Assembly (NCBI RefSeq): GCF_021699195.1
Contig: NZ_SSXE01000029.1
Span: 1-61,986, forward strand
Direction: 5' to 3'
Length of the DNA: 61,986 bases
Source of the DNA: Nonomuraea sp. MG754425
GTDB taxonomy: Bacteria > Actinomycetota > Actinomycetes > Streptosporangiales > Streptosporangiaceae
Part shown: positions 15,615 through 23,966 of the stretch, in pieces
How the letters are laid out: every line of letters begins with the position of its first letter
Position numbering within the stretch: position 1 is the first letter of the stretch
Made by a program: the position numbers and the translations under genes
The notes under the pieces: model-generated
Told to the model about the DNA's origin: nothing
Database searches by the model: none
Seen by the model: only the letters and a program-made list of their open reading frames with translations

Positions 15615-16445
15615 ATGGGAAGGGATGAGAAACCCGGAGACAACGACGTACCGACGCCCGTGATGGTCGATGTAGGTGATCACGCGCTGTGGGCACAGGT
15701 TCGGGGGAGAGGCCCCACAGTGGTTCTCGACTGCGGCGGCTCAGGCCAGGGCGTGGGCGCCTGGGGGGAGGAACTGGAGCGCGCGTTGGCCGAGCGTGTC
15801 ACTGTGGTGACCTACGATCGGGCCGGCGTCGGCCGCTCCGGTGGATCGCAGGCCCGTACCGTCACCGAGATGGCCGATGACCTGCGCCGGCTTCTTCGCG
15901 CCCTGCACCTCGAACTGCCGGCGGTATTCGTGGGCTGGTCCTACGGCGGGCTCGTCACCCAGCTCTATGCCGCCCGCCATCCCGGTGACGTGTCGGGGCT
16001 GGTCTTCGTGGATCCGACCGCCGGCGGAACCCCGCCGGGCTCGGCGCTCGTACGCGACCTGTCGTTCGTCCTGGCTCCACGGTTGCTGGGTCTGCGTGCG
16101 ATGTTCGGCGGCACCCACGCGCGGCCACTGCGCGAACTGGCCGTCACCCTGACCGGGATGCAGGACGCCATGCGCGAGGTCGCCCAGGCGCGTCAGGAGA
16201 GCGGGTTGCCGCCTGTGCCCATCCGTGTGATCACGGCAGGCAGGCGGCCACGGATGCCCAAAGCGCACCTGGAGCATCTGAACGCCGACCATCACACTCT
16301 GGCCGGCCAGTCCCCGTACGGGCGGGTGATGGTCGCCGAGCGCGCCGGCCACCAGATTCCACTTGAGCAACCGGAGATCATTATTCAGGCGGTTGAGGAG
16401 GTGTCGGGACTGCCGCCAACGTCACAGGAAGACCCGAACGGGTGA
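15615..16445 (+). CDS. Alpha/beta hydrolase
   Basis: A 276-residue alpha/beta-hydrolase-fold protein. The oxyanion region is LDCGGSGQG, the nucleophile elbow is GWSYGG (Ser109), an acidic residue is likely within the VFVDPTAGG-proximal segment or later, and the catalytic His is in RAGHQIPLEQPE near the C-terminus. No signal peptide, so cytoplasmic. Similar proteins are annotated as haloperoxidase- or esterase-like; the substrate is unknown. The start is set by the ATG directly after a promoter-like sequence. It overlaps the convergent hypothetical gene by 24 bases. Confidence 0.9.
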   Translation: MGRDEKPGDNDVPTPVMVDVGDHALWAQVRGRGPTVVLDCGGSGQGVGAWGEELERALAERVTVVTYDRAGVGRSGGSQARTVTEMADDLRRLLRALHLELPAVFVGWSYGGLVTQLYAARHPGDVSGLVFVDPTAGGTPPGSALVRDLSFVLAPRLLGLRAMFGGTHARPLRELAVTLTGMQDAMREVAQARQESGLPPVPIRVITAGRRPRMPKAHLEHLNADHHTLAGQSPYGRVMVAERAGHQIPLEQPEIIIQAVEEVSGLPPTSQEDPNG

Positions 16446-16850
16446 GTCGCTGAAATTCCGATACTCCCTACCGTTCTCGCGCGCATAGTCGGCATCGAAG
16501 TCGATCGACTCGATCTGATACATGCGGTTCATCCGGTGGCTGAGATGGGCGCGACGCCGGTAGATCTTGGTCAGGGGAAGTGTTTCGACCGGGTCCGGCC
16601 AGATATCGAAGGACGCTCCAGCCATGAGCGCCCGACGGCATGCACGGCCCGCTTCCCCTGCGTGGTCCAGGAGTTGGACGAGCGTCCCTCGGTCCATGAG
16701 GGCGGCGTACGCGCAGCGATCACGAGGAGGGCGGCGGACGTGCCGCGATTCGACGCCGTAGTGCGCGGGGTCGAGGTGGAGATCAGTACGGTTGAGCGAC
16801 AGGTCGACTCGGACGGGATGGAATGCGTCGGACGTGGCCCGTGGGAGCAC
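16422..16850 (-). CDS. Hypothetical protein
   Basis: A 142-residue frame with convincing G/C third-position bias over its whole length and no recognised family. The C-terminal half is rich in aromatic, Arg and Asp residues (LTKIYRRRAHLSHRMNRMYQ, IDFDADYARENGREYRNF). GTG 16850 gives the longest product; ATG 16697 would give 91 residues and is equally possible. There is no transmembrane segment. It lies next to a gene remnant (17024-17187), in a region of apparent decay, so it may itself be a truncated gene. Confidence 0.5.
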   Translation of the reverse strand: MLPRATSDAFHPVRVDLSLNRTDLHLDPAHYGVESRHVRRPPRDRCAYAALMDRGTLVQLLDHAGEAGRACRRALMAGASFDIWPDPVETLPLTKIYRRRAHLSHRMNRMYQIESIDFDADYARENGREYRNFSDSPVRVFL

Positions 16851-17023
16851 TTTGTGTGGGTCGCGTGTGGCTCGTACCGAGTGCCTGCGGTTCGTCTGGA
16901 GCTACAGCTTGCGACGGAACTCCTGCGGGGCCGGGCCGATCGTTACGAACCGCTCCTCGACCACATGAGCGCGGGTGGATGTGATCCTGACCTGTTGCGT
17001 CGAGCCTTGAGGGACCAGGGCGG

Positions 17024-17187
17024 GTCAACGAGAGGGAACGCCAGGCGATCGAGGATCGGCAGTTGGATCCTTTCCACATCTACCTGGCCACGAGGCGCGG
17101 CAGAGCATGTCCAAGATGAACGACTGCCTGAAAACGCTGCACGCTTACCTGCCGAAGGAAGTCGTCTGTTACGTCCCCAGCTACTGA
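17024..17187 (+). pseudogene. Frameshifted 3' remnant of a paralogue of the gene at 23175
   Basis: Reading frame one gives NERERQAIEDRQLDPF, matching NETERQAIEDRRLDPR in the product at 23175-23966. After one apparent base loss near 17080 the next frame gives ARQSMSKMNDCLKTLHAYLP and KEVVCYVPSY, matching ARQMMDRLNGYFEQLHAFLP and KAVCRFPGDT of the same protein. Only the last 50 or so codons remain. Nothing convincing of the 5' portion is seen between 16851 and 17023. Confidence 0.7.
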
Positions 17188-17269
17188 CCGGCCCCGCATG
17201 TTCAGGACCGCCACGCCGCGCGGCAACCAGGCGGGCGTCGCGGTGGGTGGTCGATAGAGTACGTAGAGC

Positions 17270-17923
17270 ATGCGTATGGCGCGGTTCTCGGTGCTCGCTC
17301 TGGCGCTCGCGGCGGGGGCCGTGGACGCGCTGAGCTTTCTGGCGTTCGGCGAGGTGTTCACCGCCAACATGACCGGCAACATCGTGCTGCTCGGCCTGGC
17401 GCTGGGGCTCGGGCGGACGGCGCACGTGGTGGGGTCCGGGCTGGCGTTCGCGGGGTTCTGTGCCGGGCTCGCGGTGGGTTTCGGGCTGGTCGGACGGGCC
17501 TCCGGCGACGGCGTGGCGCGGCGGCCCGCCGTCGCGCTGGGGGTGGAGCTGGCACTGCTGGCCGGGGTGGCCGTGGGCTGGGCGGTGCAGGCGCCGCGGC
17601 TGGCGCTCATCGCGGCCTCGGCGGTGGCGATGGGGCTGCAGAGCGCGGTGACGCGGTGGGCGGGCGGGTCGGGGTTGTCCACGACGTACCTGACGGGGAC
17701 GGTGACCGGGCTGGCGGGGCACGTGGTCGGCTCGTGGAATCCGGTCCCGGGCGAGGGGAGGGGCGGTGGTGTGGCGCGGCCGTTGGGGGTGGTGTCGTCG
17801 GTCGCGGCGGGTGCCGTGCTGGCGGCGGTGAGCCTGCGGTTGTGGCCGCCCGTGGCGCCGTTGATCGCTCCCGTCGCGGTGGCGGTCGCGACGGGCTGGT
17901 GGGCGCTTTCGGTCCGGCGATGA
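17270..17923 (+). CDS. DUF1275 (YoaK-like) membrane protein
   Basis: A 217-residue integral membrane protein with about six transmembrane helices. The family motif is clear near the N-terminus: AGAVDALSFLAFGEVFTANMTGNIVLLG (in outline), and a second conserved segment LSTTYLTGTVTG follows in the middle. Members of this family (YoaK) are poorly characterised; a transport role is often suggested. The start ATG 17270 has weak ribosome binding sequence but homology begins there. It stands alone upstream of the EF-hand gene. Confidence 0.92.
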   Translation: MRMARFSVLALALAAGAVDALSFLAFGEVFTANMTGNIVLLGLALGLGRTAHVVGSGLAFAGFCAGLAVGFGLVGRASGDGVARRPAVALGVELALLAGVAVGWAVQAPRLALIAASAVAMGLQSAVTRWAGGSGLSTTYLTGTVTGLAGHVVGSWNPVPGEGRGGGVARPLGVVSSVAAGAVLAAVSLRLWPPVAPLIAPVAVAVATGWWALSVRR

Positions 17924-18017
17924 AAGTACGAACCCCCCGGGACCGGAGGGTGATGTATCGGGTGCGCCACGTGATGACCGCCTGTTGGGCGACGGCGGGC
18001 GCGGTTACCTTTGCGGC

Positions 18018-18563
18018 ATGAGTGAGCTGCGGGAACGGAAGTACGAGCGGTGGTTCCGCGCCGCGGACGTGGACGGTGACGGGGCCGTCACGCGGCAGGA
18101 CACCGTGCTGATGAGCGAGCGGTACGCCGAGGCGCGAGGGCTCGCCCCGGACTCGCCGCAGGCGCACGCGATCAACGAACTGATGCACCGGTTCTGGAGC
18201 TTCGTCGTCGCCCCGGCCGACACCGACCAGGACGACAAGGTGACGCTGGAGGAGATGACACGGGCGTTCACCGAGACCTTCGCCGACCGCGTCCACTATC
18301 CCGAGCAGCTCGCGCCGATCGCCGACCGGTACTTCGAGCTGGCCGACGCCGACCGTGACGGCGTGATCAGCCTCGCCGAGTTCACCCACATCTTCGCGAC
18401 GACGGGACGCGCTCCGGCCGACGAGTGCGCCGAGGTGTTCGAGCAGCTCGACCTCGACGCCTCGCGCGGGTTGTCCAGGGCCGAGTATCACCGCGCGGTG
18501 GGTGAGTTCTTCTACGGGGACGATCCCGAGTCGCCGGCCAACCACCTGTTCGGCCGTCTCTGA
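18018..18563 (+). CDS. EF-hand calcium-binding protein (calerythrin/CabC-like)
   Basis: A 181-residue cytoplasmic protein with four helix-loop-helix units. Loops with the D-x-D-x-D-G pattern are DVDGDGAVTRQD (about 18-29), DTDQDDKVTLEE and DADRDGVISLAE; the fourth, DLDASRGLSRAE, is degenerate and lacks the central Gly spacing. The layout matches actinobacterial calerythrin and CabC-type proteins, which buffer or sense calcium during development. The ATG at 18018 is preferred because it begins the conserved MSELRERKYERWF region; an upstream frame extension to 17985 is not supported. Confidence 0.94.
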   Translation: MSELRERKYERWFRAADVDGDGAVTRQDTVLMSERYAEARGLAPDSPQAHAINELMHRFWSFVVAPADTDQDDKVTLEEMTRAFTETFADRVHYPEQLAPIADRYFELADADRDGVISLAEFTHIFATTGRAPADECAEVFEQLDLDASRGLSRAEYHRAVGEFFYGDDPESPANHLFGRL

Positions 18564-18585
18564 GAGCGGGCCGCGCCGGGCGGCG

Positions 18586-18963
18586 TCACATGTCCTGCCG
18601 GTGCGCCTCACTGAGCTGGATGATCTGGACGTAGTTGCCGTCCGGGTCGATCGCGGTGGCGAACAGGCTGCCGTCGCGGTCCTCGATCTCGGCCAGCCAT
18701 TTCGTGCCCTCCCGCTCCATGCGGGCCGCGACCGCGCGGGCGTCCTCGACGTCGAAGTTGAGTATCACCCGGCCGGGTTCGGGGTTCTGCGCGCCGACGT
18801 CCGCGCGGGTGTCGATGAACAGGTAGAACCCGCCGAAATTCAGCACCCGGTAGCCGTTGACGCCGGCGTCGTGTTCCGGGTCGAGCACGGAGGCGTACCA
18901 GGTGCTCAGTCGGTCGGGGTCGGTGCTGGACAGCAGCAGGCTGCCGAGGACGGGCCGCTTCAT
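18586..18963 (-). CDS. VOC-superfamily (glyoxalase/dioxygenase fold) protein
   Basis: A 125-residue single VOC domain. Two beta-alpha-beta modules are visible, with SLLLSSTDPDRLSTWYASVL at the start and LFATAIDPDGNYVQIIQL at the end, the latter typical of metal-binding members. Whether it binds metal is unclear, since the usual first His is replaced by Ser/Thr-rich sequence. It is transcribed convergently with the EF-hand gene. Function could be antibiotic binding, lyase or isomerase activity; unknown. Confidence 0.88.
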   Translation of the reverse strand: MKRPVLGSLLLSSTDPDRLSTWYASVLDPEHDAGVNGYRVLNFGGFYLFIDTRADVGAQNPEPGRVILNFDVEDARAVAARMEREGTKWLAEIEDRDGSLFATAIDPDGNYVQIIQLSEAHRQDM

Positions 18964-19055
18964 GGCGACTTCCCTTCTGCGGGGGCGGTTCTGGTGGGGG
19001 ATGTCGGCATACGGACCGGGCGCGGCGGCGAAAGTCATCGGTGGCGGCGCAAAAG

Positions 19056-19091
19056 CGCGCGGCGCGCCCTGGGGAAGGGGCGCGCCGCGCG
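19056..19091. terminator. Strong GC-rich hairpin after the S1 protease gene
   Basis: CGCGCGGCGCGCCC (19056-19069) pairs perfectly with GGGCGCGCCGCGCG (19078-19091) across an 8-base loop. It begins 16 bases past the protease stop on the minus strand. AAAA at 19051-19054 supplies a short U-run for minus-strand transcripts. Confidence 0.8.
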
Positions 19092-19106
19092 GTCTGGAGG
19101 AGTTGC

Positions 19107-20240
19107 TCAGCCGACGCGGAGCGTGAGGCCGTACACGCTCAGGGCCTCGTTGACCGGCTGGTGGTACGTGGTGCCGCCGACGCTGCAGTTGCCCGAGCCG
19201 CCGGACGTCATGCCCTGGGCCTGGCTGCCCGAGATGAACGAGCCGCCGGAGTCGCCGGGCTCGGCGCACGCGCTGGTGCGGGTCAGGCCGGAGACGGTGC
19301 CCTGCGGGTAGGTGACGGAGGCGTTGTGCTGCTGGATGGTGCCGCAGCGCCAGCCGGTGGTCGAGCCGGAGCGGCAGATGGACGAGCCGACGGCGGCCTG
19401 GGTGGAGCCGCGCACGGTCACGTTCGCGCCGCCGGAGCCGCGCACGTACGGCGTCGTGGTGTTGCCGGGGGCGGCGACCCAGGCGTAGTCGTTGCCCGGG
19501 AACGACGAGCCCTGGAAGGTGCCGGTCGGGCTGCTGGTGGCGGAGCCGGCCCGGCCGCAGTGTCCGGCGGTGACGAAGCCGGGGGTGGTGCCGCGGGTGA
19601 CGGAGAAGCCGACGCTGCACCGGCTGGAGCCGATGTAGTAGGCCGCGCCGCCGACGATGTTGATGAACGTCGTCGGACGCTCGGCCGTCGCCGACACGGT
19701 GACCGCGGACCTGTCCACGCCCGCCGCCGCGGCGAGCGCCTCGGCGGCCTCGACCGTGGGCGCCTGGATGGAGACGGTGTTGGTCGCCACGTCGACGTAC
19801 CACAGCGCGGCACCGGCCTTGGCCCGCTTGGGCGCCTGGTCGAGCTGCCCGACGATGCCGTTGAGCTGGTCCAGCGAACGCTGGACCACGACGGGCTGGG
19901 CGCCCTGCGCCTGGATGGTCGCCGTGGTCGCCGCGTCGGTGGTGGCGACCATGAGCTTGGAGGCGTCGGCGTTCAGCCATGCGCCGCCGAAGGAGCCGCC
20001 CAATGCGGTGGTGAGGCTCGCTTCGGTGGCGGCGGCGCGCTCCTCGTTGGCCAGCCGAGCGATGACCTGGGCCTCGGAGAGGCCGAGGTCGCGCTCGAGC
20101 GCGTCGATCACTGCGGGGGGTGCGGGGGGAGTGGCGGCTTGTGGCGCCGGTGTGGCGGCTGCTGCGCTGAGGGGGGTGGCCAGGCAGACGGCGAGGATGG
20201 CGCCGCCTACCAGCGCACAGCGTTTACTCAACATGTGCAC
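19107..20240 (-). CDS. Secreted S1-family (streptogrisin/alpha-lytic-type) serine protease
   Basis: A 377-residue preproenzyme. Residues about 1-30 are a Sec signal peptide ending near SAAAA. A pro-region (about 40-185) has alpha-lytic-type pro-domain features and should assist folding. The mature protease carries the catalytic triad in TAGHCG (His), NDYAWV (Asp) and EPGDSGG (Ser), with paired Cys residues for disulfides. The specificity pocket cannot be set from sequence alone. Start ATG 20240 or ATG 20234 are both possible. It is a monocistronic gene with a strong hairpin after it, and probably exported and autoprocessed. Confidence 0.96.
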   Translation of the reverse strand: MHMLSKRCALVGGAILAVCLATPLSAAAATPAPQAATPPAPPAVIDALERDLGLSEAQVIARLANEERAAATEASLTTALGGSFGGAWLNADASKLMVATTDAATTATIQAQGAQPVVVQRSLDQLNGIVGQLDQAPKRAKAGAALWYVDVATNTVSIQAPTVEAAEALAAAAGVDRSAVTVSATAERPTTFINIVGGAAYYIGSSRCSVGFSVTRGTTPGFVTAGHCGRAGSATSSPTGTFQGSSFPGNDYAWVAAPGNTTTPYVRGSGGANVTVRGSTQAAVGSSICRSGSTTGWRCGTIQQHNASVTYPQGTVSGLTRTSACAEPGDSGGSFISGSQAQGMTSGGSGNCSVGGTTYHQPVNEALSVYGLTLRVG

Positions 20241-20394
20241 TCCTCGTGTGGGGGTGCTGTCAAGCTAACGGCTGCTTCAGCGCCTGCTTAGATACCAAAC
20301 GTGACTTATTTCGGTGTTATGGGGGCTTTTTGGTCCTTGACCTGAATGTGAAAATTGCCGCCTTTAAGACGGGCAGGCGGACAAGGCCGCGTCG

Positions 20395-21537
20395 TCACCG
20401 GCCGGCCTGCCGGGCCGTCAGCACGGCCACGGCCAGGTACGGCAGCGTCAGCAGCGCGAAGGCCACCCCGTGCGACACGTACGGCGACGCCGCCCCGTAC
20501 GCGGCGTAGACGCCGAGTGTCACCACGTTCGTCCCGAGGCCGGCCACCGAGGTCGCGGTGGCGCGGGCCGGCCCGCTGATCCGCTCCTGCAACCGCACGT
20601 CGGCCAGCACCTGGGCGAGCTGGAACGCCCCGACCGCCAGGGCGATCGCCACGAACCCGGCCGGGTGCCCGCTCAGCGCGCCCGCGCCCATGAGCAGCGC
20701 CGCCAGGCCGAGCAGCAGGCCGTACCCGCGGGCCGGCAGGCGTTCGGCGGCCCCGGCCAGCAGGCCGCCCGCCGTGGCGCCGACCCAGACCAGCAGGATC
20801 AGCAGCGGGATCGTGGCCTTGGCCACGCCCGTCTCGGCCCCGAGGAACGGCACGTACTCCTCCAGCGCGCCCCAGATCGCCGTCACGAACGCGACCGTCA
20901 GCATGGCACGCAGCACGCCGCGGTCGGCGCGGGCCAGCCCGATCCCCTCCCGCAGGATCGTCAGGTAGCGCACCTCACGGGAGGCGCCCGGCGTGCGGTG
21001 CTCGGGGAGCGTCAGGGCGACGGCCGCGCACAGGACGCAGGCCAGCACGCTGGCCGCCCCCACGACGGGGTATCCGCCGGTCGCGAACACCGGCGCGGCC
21101 AGGCCGATCGCCCCCGCGCTGCCGGCCAGGCCGAGCGCACTGGCGCGGCCCATGACGCCCGCGTACCGGCGGGACATGCCGCGCCGTCCCATCTCCTCGT
21201 ACGCGAGCGCCTCGTACGAGCCGGAGACCAGCGCCTCCCCGGCCCCCCACAACACGAACCCGGCCGCGAACACCCAGTAGGACGGGAAGAGCACCCACGC
21301 CGCGAAGCCGAGGCCGGTCAGCAGCGGGCCGAGGCAGAGCAGCAGGCGCCGGGAGACGGTGTCGGCCCAGGCGCCGGAGGGCACCTCCAGCACCATGCCC
21401 GTCACCGACCAGATGACGAACAGCGACGAGGTCTGGGCCACGGAGAGCCCGGTGTCGGTGAACAGCAACGTGTACACCGGGTAGAGCAGGATGAACTCGC
21501 TGAGGAACGCGTAGGCGTACAGCGACACGACAAGCAT
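20395..21537 (-). CDS. MFS transporter
   Basis: A 380-residue major facilitator with about 11-12 transmembrane helices. The motif-A-like loop is GAWADTVSRR after helix 2, and FVLWGAGEALVSGSYEALAYEE resembles helix 4 of drug/sugar-efflux MFS members. It starts about 115 bases after the MarR gene on the same strand, so MarR is likely to regulate it and the pair may be an operon for efflux. The substrate is unknown. Confidence 0.9.
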   Translation of the reverse strand: MLVVSLYAYAFLSEFILLYPVYTLLFTDTGLSVAQTSSLFVIWSVTGMVLEVPSGAWADTVSRRLLLCLGPLLTGLGFAAWVLFPSYWVFAAGFVLWGAGEALVSGSYEALAYEEMGRRGMSRRYAGVMGRASALGLAGSAGAIGLAAPVFATGGYPVVGAASVLACVLCAAVALTLPEHRTPGASREVRYLTILREGIGLARADRGVLRAMLTVAFVTAIWGALEEYVPFLGAETGVAKATIPLLILLVWVGATAGGLLAGAAERLPARGYGLLLGLAALLMGAGALSGHPAGFVAIALAVGAFQLAQVLADVRLQERISGPARATATSVAGLGTNVVTLGVYAAYGAASPYVSHGVAFALLTLPYLAVAVLTARQAGR

Positions 21538-21652
21538 GAAGGGCCTTCCGAGGGGACGAACAGGGGCTCCGAGTGCATGTCCGCTCGGAGGCCCGCGCGC
21601 CCCGCGCCGGCCCGTGGTGATGGATCAATGTCGCCAGATCATGTGAGCGAGT

Positions 21653-22105
21653 CTAGGCGCTGACGTCCCCGATGCGCGCGCGGAAATCGCGGCGGCGCAG
21701 CGCGTCCAGCGTGGCCGTCATGAGCTGCTCCAGCGGCACGGGCAACTCGGCGTCCAGCTCGCGCACGGCCCGCTCGGTGGCCGCCCACTCGGCCTCGATC
21801 AGGGGGAGCGCGGCGCGGGCCCGGCCGGTGAGATGGACGATGCGGTGCCGGGCGTCGGAGCCCTTCTCCATGGTGACGAACCCGCTGCGGCGCATCTGGA
21901 CCACGGTCTGGCTGGCGGCCGAGTGCGTCACGCCGATGGCCGCGGCCAGATCGCGGATGGGCAGCGGGCCCTGCTCCACCAGCGTGCGCACGACGGGCGA
22001 GTAGCGGGGACGGTAGTCGGGCAGGCCGTGCTCGGCGTAGAGGTCGGCGATGGCGCCGTCCATCAGCTCGTGCACGTGCCGCATCAGGGCGCCGAGTCCG
22101 ATCAC
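21653..22105 (-). CDS. MarR-family transcriptional regulator
   Basis: A 150-residue winged-helix protein from GTG 22105. The DNA-binding core is LPIRDLAAAIGVTHSAASQTVVQMRRSGFV, followed by the wing DARHRIVHLTGRARAAL. Upstream frame sequence to 22291 is Arg/Pro-rich and not conserved-looking, so the shorter start was chosen. It is the first gene of an apparent MarR-MFS unit, suggesting a drug-sensing repressor of the transporter. Confidence 0.9.
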   Translation of the reverse strand: MIGLGALMRHVHELMDGAIADLYAEHGLPDYRPRYSPVVRTLVEQGPLPIRDLAAAIGVTHSAASQTVVQMRRSGFVTMEKGSDARHRIVHLTGRARAALPLIEAEWAATERAVRELDAELPVPLEQLMTATLDALRRRDFRARIGDVSA

Positions 22106-22173
22106 CGGGCCAATGTAACAGTGCTGTCGGGCTTCGGCGGCGCGATGCGTCCGCCCTGGGCTACGCTGCGGGC

Positions 22174-22414
22174 GTGGCACTGGCAGTGTGCGTGGTGGTC
22201 CGATAACGCAAGGCGGTGACGTACGGCGTGCACGCGCTGTTCGCCGCCCTCCAGAGTTCGGGGGTCGAGCACGAGCTGCGGCTCGGCACAACCCCGGAGG
22301 AGACCGCCGGGCACATCCAGGGCAGCGACGCCGACCGCGTGCTCGTGCTCTGGTCGTTCTACTCGCCCGACGCCGAGGCCATGGCCGCCGAACTGGCCGA
22401 GGTCAGATCGCGCA
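22174..22414 (+). pseudogene. 5' remnant of a B12-binding radical SAM gene
   Basis: The GTG at 22174 opens VALAVCVVVR, then an in-frame TAA follows where the family has a Tyr-Asn pair, and the same frame continues with KAVTYGVHALFAALQSSG, ADRVLVLWSFYSPDAEAM and AELAEVRSRT. This is the N-terminal B12-binding-like domain of the TIGR04013/MJ_1487-type family as I remember it. The frame ends at a large hairpin. The matching 3' half lies at 23967-24496, with the radical SAM Cys motif deleted. Confidence 0.75.
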
Positions 22415-22456
22415 CCGTCCGGCCCGGACCGCCCGCCCGCGGTCCGGGCCGGACGG
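22415..22456. repeat. Perfect 18-bp GC-rich hairpin at the break of the radical SAM pseudogene
   Basis: Arms 22415-22432 and 22439-22456 are perfectly complementary with a 6-base loop. A smaller hairpin CCCGC/GCGGG follows, then two direct copies of CGCGCTAGC (22492-22500 and 22503-22511). It may act as a terminator for the pseudogene remnant or mark the rearrangement point. Confidence 0.7.
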
Positions 22457-22586
22457 CCCGCACTCGCGGGTGTGACAGGCGGCGCTAATCGCGCGCTAGC
22501 GACGCGCTAGCAGTGAAGATCACTATTCCGCCACGCCGCCGGGGTACCGCCACGGGGCTCGGCCCGCACACCTGCTGGAGTAGTGA

Positions 22587-23168
22587 ATGACCGAACCCGC
22601 CTTCGAGGATTCCGCGCCGCGACAGGTATGGGGGCCCGGACGTTCGTGGTCTCCCGGATATCGAGTGGACGGCCAGAATCTCGACGCGACCCCCGACACG
22701 GAGATGCCGGAGTGGCGCGAGTGGGCCCTGGACGGTGGGCCGACCACGTGGCCGGAGGCAGGGGACGTCCTGGAGGTCGATCGTGCCGCGGTGCGGGACG
22801 CCGCCCGCGCGTTGCTGACCGACCTGGAGTCCTATACCGCGCTGCGGGTGCTGCCGAGGTCGGAGACGGGCGCCCCCATAACGCCGGAAGAGGGCCCCAT
22901 GCCCATCCCGCTCCTGCGCCCGCCCTCCTTCGGCCAGTTCCATCCCGGAGTCGACCTGGCGTACGACCAGCCCCTGCTCATCTGGAACACCGGTGACGCC
23001 GGTACCATCAACCACTTCCACGCTTTCATGGAGCGGTCACTCGAGCAGTTTTTCCGGTCGTACTCCTCCTGCATCATCAAACTGGCCCAGAGCGTCGAGG
23101 AGTACGAACTGGCGGAGGCCGCCTCGGCCCTGAGCGATCTCGAGGCATACAAGAGCGATGGCGAGTGA
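22587..23168 (+). CDS. Hypothetical protein, possibly secretion-associated
   Basis: A 193-residue acidic protein of no recognised family. The N-terminal third is Pro/Trp-rich; a helical segment EVDRAAVRDAARALLTDLESY follows, and a second at the C-terminus (FMERSLEQFFRSYSS and on). It lacks a signal peptide and membrane helices. It ends six bases before the next gene, with which it is probably cotranscribed and may form a pair, in the manner of helical partner proteins near type VII secretion genes. It lies within an interrupted radical SAM gene, suggesting acquired DNA. Confidence 0.7.
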   Translation: MTEPAFEDSAPRQVWGPGRSWSPGYRVDGQNLDATPDTEMPEWREWALDGGPTTWPEAGDVLEVDRAAVRDAARALLTDLESYTALRVLPRSETGAPITPEEGPMPIPLLRPPSFGQFHPGVDLAYDQPLLIWNTGDAGTINHFHAFMERSLEQFFRSYSSCIIKLAQSVEEYELAEAASALSDLEAYKSDGE

Positions 23169-23174
23169 CGTGAC

Positions 23175-23966
23175 ATGACCAACCTGACGGCCTGGTACAA
23201 GGGCGCTATCAGCCCGGACGGCGCCCTTCTTGAGATGCGGTGCGACAGGGACGCCTATGGGATCGGCCCGACCAACGAATACTGGAGACGCCTGAAGTAC
23301 ATCGAGGGCGAGGCAGCGGGACTGTACGGAAGGGAGCTCACTTCGATCGCGGACACCTTGGTGGAGACCGTCTCCGCCATCACCGCGAAGGGCCAGGATC
23401 TGGCCGATGCCTGGGGTGGAGAGGCCGCCAAGGAGGCGGTTCGCGAGCTTGGCGTGCTCAGGAAAGCGGTCATCGAACTGGCGGCTGCCGTGGGAACGGT
23501 CGGGGAGGGCACGCGCTGGTTCGGCGAAGAGGTCTACCCGGCCTTCGCCGACACCCTCATCGGCGGCTTCGAGGGGTGGGCGGACCCCATCTGGGATCAC
23601 GAGTCCGAAGGCAACGGCTGCGACTGCCCCCTGCCCTACGCCAATCCGCTGGCGTGGACCGGGGTCGACTCCGCCACGTGCATCCGGCAGGAACACGAGT
23701 ACTACTACGAGTACAGCGACAGGTGGGTCACCCAACCCCGTGACGCGATCGCGGTGGCCAACCGCGAAGACTTCTACGCCGGCGAGCTCGGCCGCTTCGT
23801 CAACGAGACGGAGCGTCAGGCGATAGAGGACCGGCGCCTGGACCCCCGGACCGCCTACGAGACCGCGGCGGCCCGCCAGATGATGGACCGGCTGAACGGC
23901 TATTTCGAACAGTTGCACGCGTTCCTGCCGGAGAAGGCCGTCTGCCGCTTTCCCGGCGACACGTAG
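23175..23966 (+). CDS. WXG-like helical protein, possible type VII secretion-associated
   Basis: A 263-residue protein. Residues about 45-110 form long amphipathic helices around a W-x-G-type turn (LADAWGGEAAKEAV), resembling the WXG100 hairpin. A central segment has Cys-Asp-Cys (NGCDCPLPYANPLAW) and the C-terminus is helical, ending in LHAFLPEKAVCRFPGDT. A frameshifted paralogue fragment survives at 17024-17187, so this family has more than one copy locally. No toxin domain can be named. It is paired with the preceding gene. Confidence 0.65.
   Translation: MTNLTAWYKGAISPDGALLEMRCDRDAYGIGPTNEYWRRLKYIEGEAAGLYGRELTSIADTLVETVSAITAKGQDLADAWGGEAAKEAVRELGVLRKAVIELAAAVGTVGEGTRWFGEEVYPAFADTLIGGFEGWADPIWDHESEGNGCDCPLPYANPLAWTGVDSATCIRQEHEYYYEYSDRWVTQPRDAIAVANREDFYAGELGRFVNETERQAIEDRRLDPRTAYETAAARQMMDRLNGYFEQLHAFLPEKAVCRFPGDT

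Noticed and set aside
16536..17333. 265-codon plus-strand frame
   Set aside because: It crosses the convincing minus-strand hypothetical gene and the frameshifted remnant without any consistent similarity; not a gene.
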